Positions 8,751 through 17,704 are shown, numbered from the stretch's first letter. The stretch: 64,000 bases of DNA from Candidatus Avelusimicrobium aviculae (GCA_944324655.1 CALUXF010000004.1:1-64000), one strand, 5' to 3'. Made by a program: numbers and translations. The notes: generated from the letters alone by a model not told the origin.

Positions 8751-11700
8751 ATGAAAAACCAACCTGTATCTCTTGTAGAAGCATTCCGCCGTTTTATATC
8801 CCTAATTCTAGCAGTAGTAATGATTTTTAACCTAACCGGCCAAGCCGCCGCCCAAGCTGTTTCCACTTCCAAAGCAAAACTACCCATATCCGCCGATGAT
8901 TTAGAAAAATTATTAAAAGAAAGAGCCTATACCGCCCAAAATCCTTCCGGATTTTATACTCCTTCCAGACAAGAAAATATCAAACGTTTTTTTCAAGAGT
9001 TAGCTCAGAAAGACCCCGTTTTAAAACAATTAGAAGAAATCAGAACTTTTTTTAATCCTCTTTTCTCTTCCGCCACGCAAACAACGAAACAATCCTCTTT
9101 TGAAACCTTTAAAGAACAAGATGCGCAAGCCATTGAAAAAGAAGCGGCTGCCGTCCGGGCTTCCATTCAAGAACAGTATGATAAGACCTTAGCGCAATTT
9201 GAAGAAAAATTATCCTCCTTGCAAAATAAGCAAATAGAATCCAGCACTCCGTCCGAGCCGGAAACGGACAGCCAAAAAGAAGAACGCATCGCATATATAG
9301 AAAAAGATATGGAGGCCATAAGAAAAAAATTCCGGGAGCAATTATTCTTTTGGAAAAACGACTCTTTATCTCAGCTGGATAGAGAAACCAAAAGCGCCCT
9401 TTTGAGCGCTAAAGACCGCTATGCCTTTTACCAAAAAAACGCGGACGAACAGCGCGACAAAGTTGTTTTGCAAAAGAAGCAGCAGCTCTTTTCCTTATAT
9501 GCCTCCCACCCGGAAAAAGCCGTTTCTTATCTGGTGGGCATTACCCCGCGGCTTTTGTCTTACCGTACTGTTAAAGGGGAAAGCTTTTTTACTCAAAAAG
9601 AAAAAGATTTGTTGATGGATATCTTTATTAAAGATTTGTCCGTCAATGACGGTTGTTTAAACCCTAAATCCGCCTATTCCTGCGAGCGGGCTTTTTCCGC
9701 CTTGGCCGGGCTGGGGCAATTAGGGCAGGGAAGTTTTGAGGCCTCCATGGCCGTGAGCGAATTTGTGGAACGCCATTTAGACGTAAACGGAGCGGCCGGG
9801 CCGGTGTTGTTGGCCGGGGCTTCTGCCTTGCTGTCTATGGGGCAGGCAAAAACGGTGGGCGGTATTTTACATGCCGCTGTTCAGAGAGAACATAATACGG
9901 TATTTCCCTTGTCTTTTACGGAGTTGCATGATTTTGCCAAGTATGAATTAGGCGGAAACCAGCGCTATTTGGGGGATGTGTCTAAAAAGGCCCAGTTCCA
10001 AGGGGAAGACGGTTCCTATTCCAACGGTTGGGAAGAGCTGGCCTTAATGTTAGCGGCCGAGGGCAGCAAAGACAGCCTGCAGGTATTGCATAATTATGGC
10101 GTCGGGCGTTGTTTGGTTACCAAGCGCGGGGAAGGATTTTATATTAATTGCGACACCATATTGCCGTTTTTAGTCGGGGCGTTAATCAGCGGAAAAAGCG
10201 GTGCGGAAAAATATACTCCTTCCAACGTCATTACCCGTGCCGGCCAGTATTTTAGCAATGCCGGTGCCGGGAAAGGCGTCATTACCGTTTCCCAAGAAGA
10301 AGCCCAAAGAGGCGCCAATACCGTTTCGCAAAGCCGTCAGGCTTTAACCGCTTTAAGCCAAAATACAGGTTTGCCTGCCGCGGCGGTATTTTCCCGCTAT
10401 TTGTTTTTAAATACGATGGGTGATTTAAACGCCGACGAAGAACTGGCTTTGGACAACAAGCTGTACGGAGCCTTTGCCGCGGCGGTAAAGGGAAAACAGG
10501 TAAAAGATGGCTATCTGATTAAACCCTATGATAAAAAGAGTAATTTATATGTATTAAAAAGAAGTGCCTATACCCGTAATAAATGGTGGGGGGACGGCGC
10601 GGCCGTATGTGATGTGGTGCTGCTCTTGTGGTTTGGGGCGGATATCGTGCGCAACTCTCCTAAAGCCCTCCGCTGGATGAAGATGCTGGGTAACGGGGCT
10701 TTGGCTGGTGTTGGTAAGCTGGCCGGAGAAACCCGCATGTTAGGCAGTTTGAAAAATATAGGAAATGCCGAACCGTTAGTGGCCGCGTTAAAAGGACTGC
10801 GCCCTAACTGGACGCGCAACCTAAACGCCAAAATATCTTCCCGTTTAGAGGGGGTAATTCAAGCGCAGGCTCCGTTGTTTGCGTCTGTTGAGCTTGCTCC
10901 CAGCAAAGTGCGCATGTACGCGCGGGGATATGAGGCTGTGTCTCCCGCCCGTTTTGAAGCCGGGAAAATTGTGTTAGATAAAGAACTGTTTTCCACTCCG
11001 GCGCAGGCTACTGAGTTTAAGCAACTTTTAACCCAAACCTCTTCGCGCGTAAACGATCGGTTCATGAAAGAGGCGTTTTCTTTAAAAACCCGTTTGTTCG
11101 GAAAAAACAGTTTATACCGCCAATTATGGTTAGATGAGTTATACACCGCGGTACCGGCCGGTGAAACCGCCTTTGCCACCACCCCGTATCAGCGCGCCAT
11201 ATTTGAACTGGCGGGCTCTATTCGCGGCAATAAAGCTTTTAGTGTGCCGGAAGCGCTTACCAAAACCGTCTCTTTAATGCCTGAGGGGAAAGTAAGTTTA
11301 TCGGCGGTGTCGCATAATTTGGCTATGGCGGGTATAAAAGCCCCCGCAGCAGTAGAGGAAACGTCTAAAATTTTAGAAAATGCCGTAAAACTGGCGGACC
11401 AGTCTTATCAATACCGCAACCGCAAATGGCGCCAATTCCTCAGTTTTGTTCCTTTTGGCAATGACAGTTATCATGCTTGGCGCGGCAATGCCGTATACCG
11501 CCAAATTTTGGGTAAAAAAGTAGGGGTATTGGTAAATGAAAGCCCTATTTTTACCCCAGCGGAAAAATTAAAACTCACCGACGTGTTGGCCTGGAATTTG
11601 CGTAAAGATTATTCTATTACCGCTCCCAAGGCGGCGCGCAGTTTGTCTGGTTCTGTGGTGCGCAAGCCCTCTGTGGAATATGAAGCCCGTGCCGCCTTTG

Positions 11701-14093
11701 TGCGGGACGCAAAGGGCACGCATGCTTTGCCCTTAACGCTGCGTATGGACCCGCGGTTAAACGGCGTGTCTGACCGGTTTTACCAGCATGTAGATTTTAT
11801 ACCTGAAAAAACGGGCGAGTATACCCTTTCCATGATTAACGCCGCCGGCGCTCCTTTTAAGCTGGAGAACTTTAAAATCATTGCCCGGCCGGGTGAATTG
11901 CCTAAACTGGCCCAGGCTATGGTAGGCGCTCCTGAGCCGCTTGCGCTGACGATGTCCCCTTACGCCAAACAAGGTTTATTGGCGCGCGGGTGGAACGGGG
12001 CGCGCAACTGGCTGGAAGAATTTTCCTGGTTCCCTAAGAAATGGCACCGCGGCACGGAAGAAAAGACAATTTCCATGATGCTGAAAGACAACCGCCTGCT
12101 GGCCTCTCGCGTAGCTTTAACGGGAGATAAAGAAGAGCGCTTCTCTTCTATGTTGCAGGTATACCGCCAGTTGGCCAACGGTACTTTGCAGGAAGTGCCT
12201 ATGGTGGTAAAGGCGGACAAATTCTTTAATATGGGCGCTTTGGGCGTAGATAAATTGGTGGTGGATACAAAGGGAGGTTTCTCCTTTTTCAATAAGAGCA
12301 ACGAGATAGTTAATATCAAAAATCCGTACTTCTTTGGTATTCCCAAAGGGGAGGCCGGGCATTTGGTTACTGCGTTGCGCAGCAGTAAAATATCCACTCC
12401 TCTTTCTTTAGTGGTAGATGCCAAAAAAACCGGTTTGTGGCGCATGTATGTGGCTACGGGGCTGAGCTTAAGTTCCGCCTCCACCGGGTTGTTGTCTTCC
12501 TTGGAAGAATTTTATCCCAGCGATAAGCCTTACGGCGCAAGCGATACCGCTAAAATGATGATTACGCTGTTCTTGCCGTTTGTGCCTTCTTTCTTTGCTC
12601 CTATGTTTACCCCGTTTGTAAAACGCTATGGCGCTTTGGGCGTTACGAAAGCGGCGTTGGCTATATCCTCTACCGGTTTGGCCTTTCCGTTGGCAGCGGG
12701 GTTTGTTTGGAATACTCCCCAAAATAAAACTTCCAGTGAAAAGCCGGCCGGTTTGCCCAGCTATCTGTGGTTGTATCCTTCTGCGGCGGCCATTGGTTTA
12801 TCCTCTGCGTTATTGCGCGCCAGCTTGAACACGTTGATTGGTAAAGCCAGCGGCAGTACGGGCTTGGTAAAGAGCATGTTGGCCAAAAACATTGGTTCTG
12901 CCGCGTTGTTAGTTCCTCCGCTGGTGTTTGGCGGGCTGTATTCCTCAACCGGGGACGGTTTGGTTTCCAAACCGCCAACATTTGCTTCTTCTTTCCCGGT
13001 GTTGGAAGCGGGGTCTGTCGCGGCTTTGATGATTATGCATTCTTCCAGCATCAACCGCACCATCGGTATGGAAAAAGGCTTTAAGTTCCCTAAAGGGCAA
13101 GTATGGCAGACTTTGAAAAAGGAATCCTTAGAGGCATATAGGCTGGTGGCCAACCCCGCTATGCTGCCTATGATGGCCGGCGCGTTTATGCTTACGGGGT
13201 TTGAATCCGCCGCGTATAACAAAGCGACCAACCAAATGTTAAAACCGGCGGCGCAGCAGTGGGCTTCCGCGGATGTCTTTAACATTTCCGCCGGTCATTT
13301 GAATCAAGACCATCAAAAGAAAAATCTGACCGCTACTTTTACGGGCGGGGCGTTATTGGTGGCGCCGTTTATCGCGCGCTGGAAAGCAGGTCCTATTTTG
13401 AACCTGTTTGGTGCGGATGAAAAAGTACGCTATACCAAGATGTTGCAATATTCCTTGCTTTCTTCCGCTACGGGCGGCGGTTTGCTGCTGTCGGTAGATA
13501 AAGACGCCAACGGCAATATGGACGCTTGGAACTGGAGCAAACTGATTGCCGGCGGAACTTTACTGGGGTTGGGTACGGCTAACGTCTTCCAATCTTTACA
13601 GAATTTGGCCACCGCGCGGTATATGAGCTCAAAAGAAGTGGAAACCATTGTAAACGCCGCTAAAGACTTAAAAGAGCAAAAACGCTTAAAAGACGGGTAT
13701 AAAGCGGTTTCCCGCACGGTATTTTCAGCGGCTAACGTGGGGATGGCGCTTCCTCCGCTGGTAGTAAGTACGTCCATGGATATTATGACAGACGAAAACC
13801 GCCCCGGCGGCCCGATGATTGTGGACGAGCAGGTTCCTACCTATTCGTTGGGTATGTCTTATGCGTTCTTAGGCGCTGGCGCGGCTATTACCATGAAGAG
13901 TTTGGGAGTGTTGGCTCCCGGCCAGGTAAGAAATATAATCAGGCCGTTGTCTTGGCCGGTGGGGGCGGACTTCTTATACAACAGCTGGAAAAAGCCCGCA
14001 TTACAGCCGGTTAAACTGCAGCTGCCTAATGTGGGCACCTATGCCAAGCCGTTGCCGCCTATGCCGGCTATGCCTGCGGCTGTAAATAAATAA
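8751..14093 (+). CDS. Giant exported protein with MFS-like C-terminal membrane domain
   Basis: A 1780-residue product of no family I recognise. The start at 8751 is chosen because it gives a clean signal peptide (residues 1-35, hydrophobic SLILAVVMIFNLTG then AAAQA) and has AAGGA upstream; an upstream in-frame start at 8724 would add 9 residues. Residues about 80-220 are charged and predicted coiled coil. Residues about 240-480 are Ala/Leu-rich helices resembling HEAT/TPR-like repeats. A middle region of about 700 residues follows. From about 1230 to 1760 there are around ten to twelve hydrophobic segments with loops such as FVKRYGALG, arranged like a major-facilitator transporter. One loop near residue 1582 carries DKDANGNMD, which looks like an EF-hand or dockerin calcium loop, though the last ligand is N. 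It is monocistronic between two terminators. Function unknown. Confidence 0.85.
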   Translation: MKNQPVSLVEAFRRFISLILAVVMIFNLTGQAAAQAVSTSKAKLPISADDLEKLLKERAYTAQNPSGFYTPSRQENIKRFFQELAQKDPVLKQLEEIRTFFNPLFSSATQTTKQSSFETFKEQDAQAIEKEAAAVRASIQEQYDKTLAQFEEKLSSLQNKQIESSTPSEPETDSQKEERIAYIEKDMEAIRKKFREQLFFWKNDSLSQLDRETKSALLSAKDRYAFYQKNADEQRDKVVLQKKQQLFSLYASHPEKAVSYLVGITPRLLSYRTVKGESFFTQKEKDLLMDIFIKDLSVNDGCLNPKSAYSCERAFSALAGLGQLGQGSFEASMAVSEFVERHLDVNGAAGPVLLAGASALLSMGQAKTVGGILHAAVQREHNTVFPLSFTELHDFAKYELGGNQRYLGDVSKKAQFQGEDGSYSNGWEELALMLAAEGSKDSLQVLHNYGVGRCLVTKRGEGFYINCDTILPFLVGALISGKSGAEKYTPSNVITRAGQYFSNAGAGKGVITVSQEEAQRGANTVSQSRQALTALSQNTGLPAAAVFSRYLFLNTMGDLNADEELALDNKLYGAFAAAVKGKQVKDGYLIKPYDKKSNLYVLKRSAYTRNKWWGDGAAVCDVVLLLWFGADIVRNSPKALRWMKMLGNGALAGVGKLAGETRMLGSLKNIGNAEPLVAALKGLRPNWTRNLNAKISSRLEGVIQAQAPLFASVELAPSKVRMYARGYEAVSPARFEAGKIVLDKELFSTPAQATEFKQLLTQTSSRVNDRFMKEAFSLKTRLFGKNSLYRQLWLDELYTAVPAGETAFATTPYQRAIFELAGSIRGNKAFSVPEALTKTVSLMPEGKVSLSAVSHNLAMAGIKAPAAVEETSKILENAVKLADQSYQYRNRKWRQFLSFVPFGNDSYHAWRGNAVYRQILGKKVGVLVNESPIFTPAEKLKLTDVLAWNLRKDYSITAPKAARSLSGSVVRKPSVEYEARAAFVRDAKGTHALPLTLRMDPRLNGVSDRFYQHVDFIPEKTGEYTLSMINAAGAPFKLENFKIIARPGELPKLAQAMVGAPEPLALTMSPYAKQGLLARGWNGARNWLEEFSWFPKKWHRGTEEKTISMMLKDNRLLASRVALTGDKEERFSSMLQVYRQLANGTLQEVPMVVKADKFFNMGALGVDKLVVDTKGGFSFFNKSNEIVNIKNPYFFGIPKGEAGHLVTALRSSKISTPLSLVVDAKKTGLWRMYVATGLSLSSASTGLLSSLEEFYPSDKPYGASDTAKMMITLFLPFVPSFFAPMFTPFVKRYGALGVTKAALAISSTGLAFPLAAGFVWNTPQNKTSSEKPAGLPSYLWLYPSAAAIGLSSALLRASLNTLIGKASGSTGLVKSMLAKNIGSAALLVPPLVFGGLYSSTGDGLVSKPPTFASSFPVLEAGSVAALMIMHSSSINRTIGMEKGFKFPKGQVWQTLKKESLEAYRLVANPAMLPMMAGAFMLTGFESAAYNKATNQMLKPAAQQWASADVFNISAGHLNQDHQKKNLTATFTGGALLVAPFIARWKAGPILNLFGADEKVRYTKMLQYSLLSSATGGGLLLSVDKDANGNMDAWNWSKLIAGGTLLGLGTANVFQSLQNLATARYMSSKEVETIVNAAKDLKEQKRLKDGYKAVSRTVFSAANVGMALPPLVVSTSMDIMTDENRPGGPMIVDEQVPTYSLGMSYAFLGAGAAITMKSLGVLAPGQVRNIIRPLSWPVGADFLYNSWKKPALQPVKLQLPNVGTYAKPLPPMPAMPAAVNK

Positions 14094-14364
14094 GCGCTTG
14101 TCCGTTTTAGACGCCCCGGGTTTCCTTCCCGGGGCGTTTTTATTTATATAAAAGCCTGCCGGACGTTACTGGGGGAAAGGCTCTTTTTACCGCAAAAAAT
14201 CTTATTTTCTTAAATAATTTTTTAGAGGGGAAACAAGCCATTAAACAAAGCCAAGGGTTGCAAGAGGCTCTTGTCTAAATAAAAGCGTGTATGGGGAAAA
14301 ACGGGGCCAAATGCGTTGTTCGGGAAAGCAATAAAAGACCCCCGGTCTCAAGCCGGGTCTTTTA
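14094..14364. other. Intergenic stretch between convergent genes
   Basis: Apart from the two hairpin terminators annotated separately, no gene or recognisable element is seen in this 271-nt stretch. Confidence 0.6.
14111..14141 (+). terminator. Terminator of the giant exported protein gene
   Basis: Perfect 10-bp stem ACGCCCCGGG (14111-14120) with CCCGGGGCGT (14128-14137), 7-nt loop and a T-run. Confidence 0.92.
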
Positions 14365-14365
14365 T
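14331..14365 (-). terminator. Hairpin terminator at the end of the CDF gene
   Basis: AAAAGACCC and GGGTCTTTT form a stem bounded by A-runs and T-runs, so it may work in both directions. It touches the stop codon of the leftward cation-efflux gene. Confidence 0.8.
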
Positions 14366-15288
14366 TATATTGGTTTGGTTGAATTTCGTTTTAAAGAAAC
14401 CGGTTCCGGGTGAATGGTTACAAAGGTTTCCGGGCCGAAACGTTTTAAAAGCGGCTTTTCCATTTGTTCGGTAATGGCGTGGGCTTGGGCCAGGGTCAGC
14501 TCGTCCGCCAGGTACACATGCATTTCAATGGCGCAGCGGCTGCCTATTTTGCGTGTTTTAATATCATGTGCCCCTTGCACGCCGGGAATATTTTTGCAGA
14601 GCAGGGCAATTTCTTTTTCCGCTTGTTCTCCCAGACTTTGTTCTAATAATTCGCTGACGGCGTCTTTAAAAATCTGCCAGGCGGCCTGAAAAATAAAAAA
14701 GCTTACCACAATGGCGGCCAGCGGGTCCAGCACCGTCCATTTATTGCCTAAAAAATAAGCGCCGGAAATACCTAACAGCGTACCGATGGAGGACATCGCG
14801 TCCGAACGGTGGTGCCAAGCATTGGCTTCCAACAGGCGGCTGTCCGTTAGTTTGGCCGCGCGCAGGGTGCAGCGGTACAGCCACTCCTTTACAATAATGG
14901 AAATCCCCGCCATAATGAGCGCGATGGCGTGCGGACGGGCGATGGACACCCCTTCCGTTAAGCTCAGTATGGATAATAGCCCGTTATATAAAATCTTGGC
15001 CCCTACGGCGCCTAATGCCAAGGCGATAAGCAGGGTGGCCAAGGTTTCAAAACGGCCGTGCCCGTAGGCGTGGTCTTTATCGGCCGGGCGGCCCGAAAGG
15101 CGCACGCTGGCCAGCGCAACAATGTCTGTCAGTGAGTCTGATAGCGAGTGCACCGCGTCCGCCACCATGGCGGCGCTGCAGCCCACTATGCCGGCTAAAA
15201 ATTTGAATGCGCACAGCACGGTATTAATAATTAATCCTTGTATGGTTACCGCATTGGCTTTTTGAGTTCGTTGGGAAGCATGAGTCAT
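14365..15288 (-). CDS. Cation diffusion facilitator (FieF/CzcD-type metal exporter)
   Basis: CDF proteins export Zn2+, Fe2+, Mn2+ or similar ions in exchange for protons across the inner membrane. The 307-residue product has about six membrane segments in residues 15-215 and a soluble C-terminal dimer domain. The transport-site motifs are present: HSLSDSLTD in the second helix, KDHAYGHGRFE after it and HHRSDAMSS in the fifth. The cytoplasmic domain has IEMHVYLADELTLAQAH and VTIHPEP. Metal preference cannot be read reliably; HxxxD sites suggest Zn/Fe/Mn rather than strict Zn. The start at 15288 lacks a Shine-Dalgarno and is preceded by a close -10 box. It is divergent from the CpXC gene. Confidence 0.93.
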   Translation of the reverse strand: MTHASQRTQKANAVTIQGLIINTVLCAFKFLAGIVGCSAAMVADAVHSLSDSLTDIVALASVRLSGRPADKDHAYGHGRFETLATLLIALALGAVGAKILYNGLLSILSLTEGVSIARPHAIALIMAGISIIVKEWLYRCTLRAAKLTDSRLLEANAWHHRSDAMSSIGTLLGISGAYFLGNKWTVLDPLAAIVVSFFIFQAAWQIFKDAVSELLEQSLGEQAEKEIALLCKNIPGVQGAHDIKTRKIGSRCAIEMHVYLADELTLAQAHAITEQMEKPLLKRFGPETFVTIHPEPVSLKRNSTKPI

Positions 15289-15297
15289 AATATTTCT

Positions 15298-15306
15298 ATT
15301 CTATCA
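15298..15306 (-). promoter_or_regulatory. Extended -10 promoter element of the CDF gene (leaderless start)
   Basis: On the minus strand TGATAGAAT ends 9 nt before the ATG at 15288, with no ribosome-binding site between them. Confidence 0.55.
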
Positions 15307-15328
15307 TTTTGAAAGTAAACATTTTTTA

Positions 15329-15357
15329 TTACAAAGCGTGTTTATTTTTGCTATAAA
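15329..15357 (+). promoter_or_regulatory. Promoter of the CpXC-cca unit (leaderless start)
   Basis: TTACAA (15329-15334), 17-nt spacer, then TGCTATAAA with the -10 TATAAA at 15352-15357. The ATG follows after 8 nt, so transcription should start on or beside it. Confidence 0.65.
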
Positions 15358-15365
15358 GTATAAAT

Positions 15366-16004
15366 ATGAAATCTATTAAGGCAGAGGGGCGCGCCAAATG
15401 CCCCAACCATTGTGAAGAATTTGACGTGGAGTATTGGTCCCTTGTCCGGGCGGACCAAGACCCTGATTTAAAAACGGCGGCCCTGGGAGGGGAGCTGAAT
15501 TTAGTTTGCTGCCCGGAATGCAAGACTTTTTTTCATCATGACGGAAATTTAATTTATTTGGACGCTCCCAACGAGCTGATGATTTTTGTCTTTCCCCATA
15601 CGGATAAAGACAAAGAAGCCGCCTTGGCCGCCAAGATGAAAGAAGATTACCAAACCATTAAGCAGGCTCTTTCCAAAACCATGCATTTGGATTATCCGCC
15701 GTTTTACGTCTTTGGCTTGGACGGTTTAAAACAAGTGCTGGAGCAAGAAGAAAAAACGCTTTTTGAATCGGAAGTGGTGGCTGCCGCGGCCGCGGCGGCG
15801 GGTTGCAGTATTGTGCGCCTAAAACCCGGTTACGCGCGGAAAAAACGCTTTCCGTTATATGTACCGGCCCCTATGGAGGAAAGCGCCAACGGTTATGCTT
15901 TGGCCGCCCATAAAGTAATCAAACAAGGCCTGCAAAGCCTGTTGTTGCAAAACTTTTTAGACCAAATGAGCCAGGAGGGAGCTTCCCTGCCTGTTTTAGC
16001 ATGA
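15366..16004 (+). CDS. CpXC-domain protein
   Basis: CpXC proteins are a small family named for paired Cys-Pro-x-Cys-like motifs that probably bind a metal; their function is unknown. The 212-residue product shows CPNHCEEF near the N-terminus, then a Asp-Pro-Asp-Leu segment and GGELNLVCCPEC, the family pattern for residues 1-60. Residues 130-190 include an Ala-rich stretch and a basic segment KKRFPLYV. The stop overlaps the start of the CCA-adding enzyme gene by 4 nt, so the two are translationally coupled. Confidence 0.75.
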   Translation: MKSIKAEGRAKCPNHCEEFDVEYWSLVRADQDPDLKTAALGGELNLVCCPECKTFFHHDGNLIYLDAPNELMIFVFPHTDKDKEAALAAKMKEDYQTIKQALSKTMHLDYPPFYVFGLDGLKQVLEQEEKTLFESEVVAAAAAAAGCSIVRLKPGYARKKRFPLYVPAPMEESANGYALAAHKVIKQGLQSLLLQNFLDQMSQEGASLPVLA

Positions 16005-17131
16005 GTAAAGATACAGTGTCTATTCCCAGAAAGCACAAAGAGGTGTTGCTTGCCATTGGCGCTTATGCCCAAAAATTGGGCACAAAGGCGTGGCTGGTGG
16101 GCGGCGCCGTGCGGGATTTTTATTTAAAAAAAGAAACCTTGGATATAGACATTACTTTTGAGGGCAATGTGGAGCCGCTTGCCAATTTATGCCTGCGCCG
16201 CTGGGGTGGAACTAAACATAAATTTACCCAATTCGGTACTTATCGGGTAGAACTGGAAAGTGGGTTAAAGCTGGATTTGGTGCGTGCGCGCAAAGAAATT
16301 TATCCTCGCCCGGCCGCTCTGCCGGTGGTGGAGCCTTCTGTTATTAAGGACGATTTATTCCGCCGGGATTTTACCGTTAACGCCTGGGCTGTTAGTATTT
16401 GGCCACAGGATTTTGCCTCTTCTTTTGACCCTTTTTCCGCTAGGCAGGATATAGACGCCGGTTTGGTGCGCGTTTTGCATGACAAAAGTTTTTTGGATGA
16501 CCCCACCCGCCTTTTCCGCGCGCTTCGTTTTGCGGGGCGTTTTGGGTGGGAGTTGGCTCCCCAAACTAAAAAATTATTTAAAGAAGCCGTTAGCCAACAG
16601 TACCCGCTTTTGCTTACCCGGGAAAGAGTAAGCCGGGAGTTTATTAAAATTTTAGAAGAGCATAAGCCTCAGCCTATTTTTGCCTTGCTTAAACAATACG
16701 GTTTGCTGGACTTTATTTACCCCGGCCTGGCTTGGACGGACAAACTGCTGAAAGCCAAAACCATGCCGGAACGTTTAGGGGTTTTGGTATGTTCCATGGA
16801 TAAGAGCGGTGCGGCGTTTTTAAAATCCCTTCGTTTACCTAAAGAGTTAACGCAGCAATTGCAAACCCTGTTGGAAGTATTTGAGGCGCAGCGGGCTCCG
16901 TTGTCTGCGCTTACGCCGCTGCAAAAAAACGTTTTGCGCATTCTTTACCCGCAGCTGCCCCCGTTTGCGTTGGAAAGTTGTTTTGTTAGAGGAAATGATT
17001 TAAAGAACCGCGGTTTTTGCGGCAGTAAAATCTCTTCGGCCTTGGAATATTGCTGTTCTCTGCAGTGGCGGGGGGAAGTGTCCAGCGCGCAGGAAGCGCT
17101 GGATAAAGCCGAAAAATTGCCCAAAAAATAA
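16001..17131 (+). CDS. CCA-adding enzyme / tRNA nucleotidyltransferase family (class II)
   Basis: The enzyme adds or repairs the CCA end of tRNAs. Motif A is clear: WLVGGAVRDFYL followed by DIDITFEG with the two metal-binding Asp. RRDFTVNAWAV (motif B), DDPTRLFRALRFAGRFGWEL (motif C-E region) and RERVSREFIKIL follow, all in residues 20-215; the C-terminal helical part is less conserved. Length 376 fits CCA enzymes without an HD domain. The family also contains poly(A) polymerases and A- or CC-adding enzymes, which cannot be separated by eye. The tRNA at 8505 lacks an encoded CCA, so such an activity is needed. Confidence 0.88.
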   Translation: MSKDTVSIPRKHKEVLLAIGAYAQKLGTKAWLVGGAVRDFYLKKETLDIDITFEGNVEPLANLCLRRWGGTKHKFTQFGTYRVELESGLKLDLVRARKEIYPRPAALPVVEPSVIKDDLFRRDFTVNAWAVSIWPQDFASSFDPFSARQDIDAGLVRVLHDKSFLDDPTRLFRALRFAGRFGWELAPQTKKLFKEAVSQQYPLLLTRERVSREFIKILEEHKPQPIFALLKQYGLLDFIYPGLAWTDKLLKAKTMPERLGVLVCSMDKSGAAFLKSLRLPKELTQQLQTLLEVFEAQRAPLSALTPLQKNVLRILYPQLPPFALESCFVRGNDLKNRGFCGSKISSALEYCCSLQWRGEVSSAQEALDKAEKLPKK

Positions 17132-17155
17132 CGCCTTTTACCGTTTGCTTTAATA

Positions 17156-17190
17156 AAAAAGCCATAAACCGTTTTGGTTTATGGCTTTTT
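17156..17190. terminator. Bidirectional terminator
   Basis: A 15-bp perfect stem, 17156-17170 with 17176-17190, with a 5-nt loop, A-run on the left and T-run on the right. It ends both the cca transcript and the leftward gene at 17205-17513. Confidence 0.9.
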
Positions 17191-17204
17191 GGCATGGGGT
17201 CAAA

Positions 17205-17513
17205 TTATTCTGTTTCGTCTGATAAATGGCGGGATAAAAAACGGGCCAGCGTTTCTCTTTCAATGGCGGAAGAGCGGGGCATATATCCTACTGAAAATGT
17301 AATTCTGTTTCCACTGTGTATGCGCAAGGTTTGCAAGGAAGCATAAATTTCTAAACTGCGGCGTATATCGTCACTGGGTCGTACGGACAGCAAACGCTTG
17401 CTTTCCCCTTCCTGACACCAAAGCGCATATATGCCCGGCTGGCTAAGGGCCTGGCTGTAATGGGTAACAGGCTTTAATAGGCTATGAATTTCTGGTAACG
17501 TTTTTAGCGGCAT
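17205..17513 (-). CDS. Small protein with weak GIY-YIG nuclease-like pattern
   Basis: The 102-residue product from the ATG at 17513 contains PGIYALW near residue 27, a hydrophobic strand and DDIRRSLEIY, then RITFSVGYM and ERETLARFL. This order (GIY, then an Arg-rich helix, then a late Glu) recalls GIY-YIG domains, but the YIG tripeptide and other catalytic residues are not clear, so activity is doubtful. An in-frame TTG at 17582 is not the start because its bases form the -35 box of a good promoter. A G-rich stretch lies 11 nt before the ATG. Function unknown. Confidence 0.55.
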   Translation of the reverse strand: MPLKTLPEIHSLLKPVTHYSQALSQPGIYALWCQEGESKRLLSVRPSDDIRRSLEIYASLQTLRIHSGNRITFSVGYMPRSSAIERETLARFLSRHLSDETE

Positions 17514-17553
17514 ACTTTGGCATGCCCCCTTGTCCCACTGCGAATATTTAGTA

Positions 17554-17582
17554 AATATATTTAGTTTTTTAAACGAAGTCAA
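17554..17582 (-). promoter_or_regulatory. Promoter of the GIY-YIG-like gene
   Basis: Minus strand TTGACT (17582-17577), 17-nt spacer, TATATT (17559-17554). The leader to the ATG at 17513 would be about 34 nt. Confidence 0.7.
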
Positions 17583-17689
17583 GTGTTTTTTTGCTTTAGT
17601 TGAAACCGCGCATTAACAAGAGCCTTCTTTTAATCCCGCCAAAAGGCTTTTGTTGCCAAAACAGCCGTGCAAGAGGGGGTATAAATTAG

Positions 17690-17695
17690 TAGAAT
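17690..17695 (+). promoter_or_regulatory. -10 element of the M50 protease-trpS-scp operon
   Basis: TAGAAT ends 9 nt before the ATG at 17705, with no Shine-Dalgarno. A second AT-rich box, TATAAA, begins at 17680 and is an alternative. No clear -35. Confidence 0.4.
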
Positions 17696-17704
17696 TACCT
17701 ATAT

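Noticed and set aside
12761-13285. Leftward 174-codon frame opposite the giant protein gene
   Set aside because: Shadow frame in a GC-biased coding region; no ribosome-binding site or known motif.
17580-17582. TTG as start codon of the GIY-YIG-like gene
   Set aside because: These bases are the first three of the -35 box TTGACT of a well-spaced promoter.
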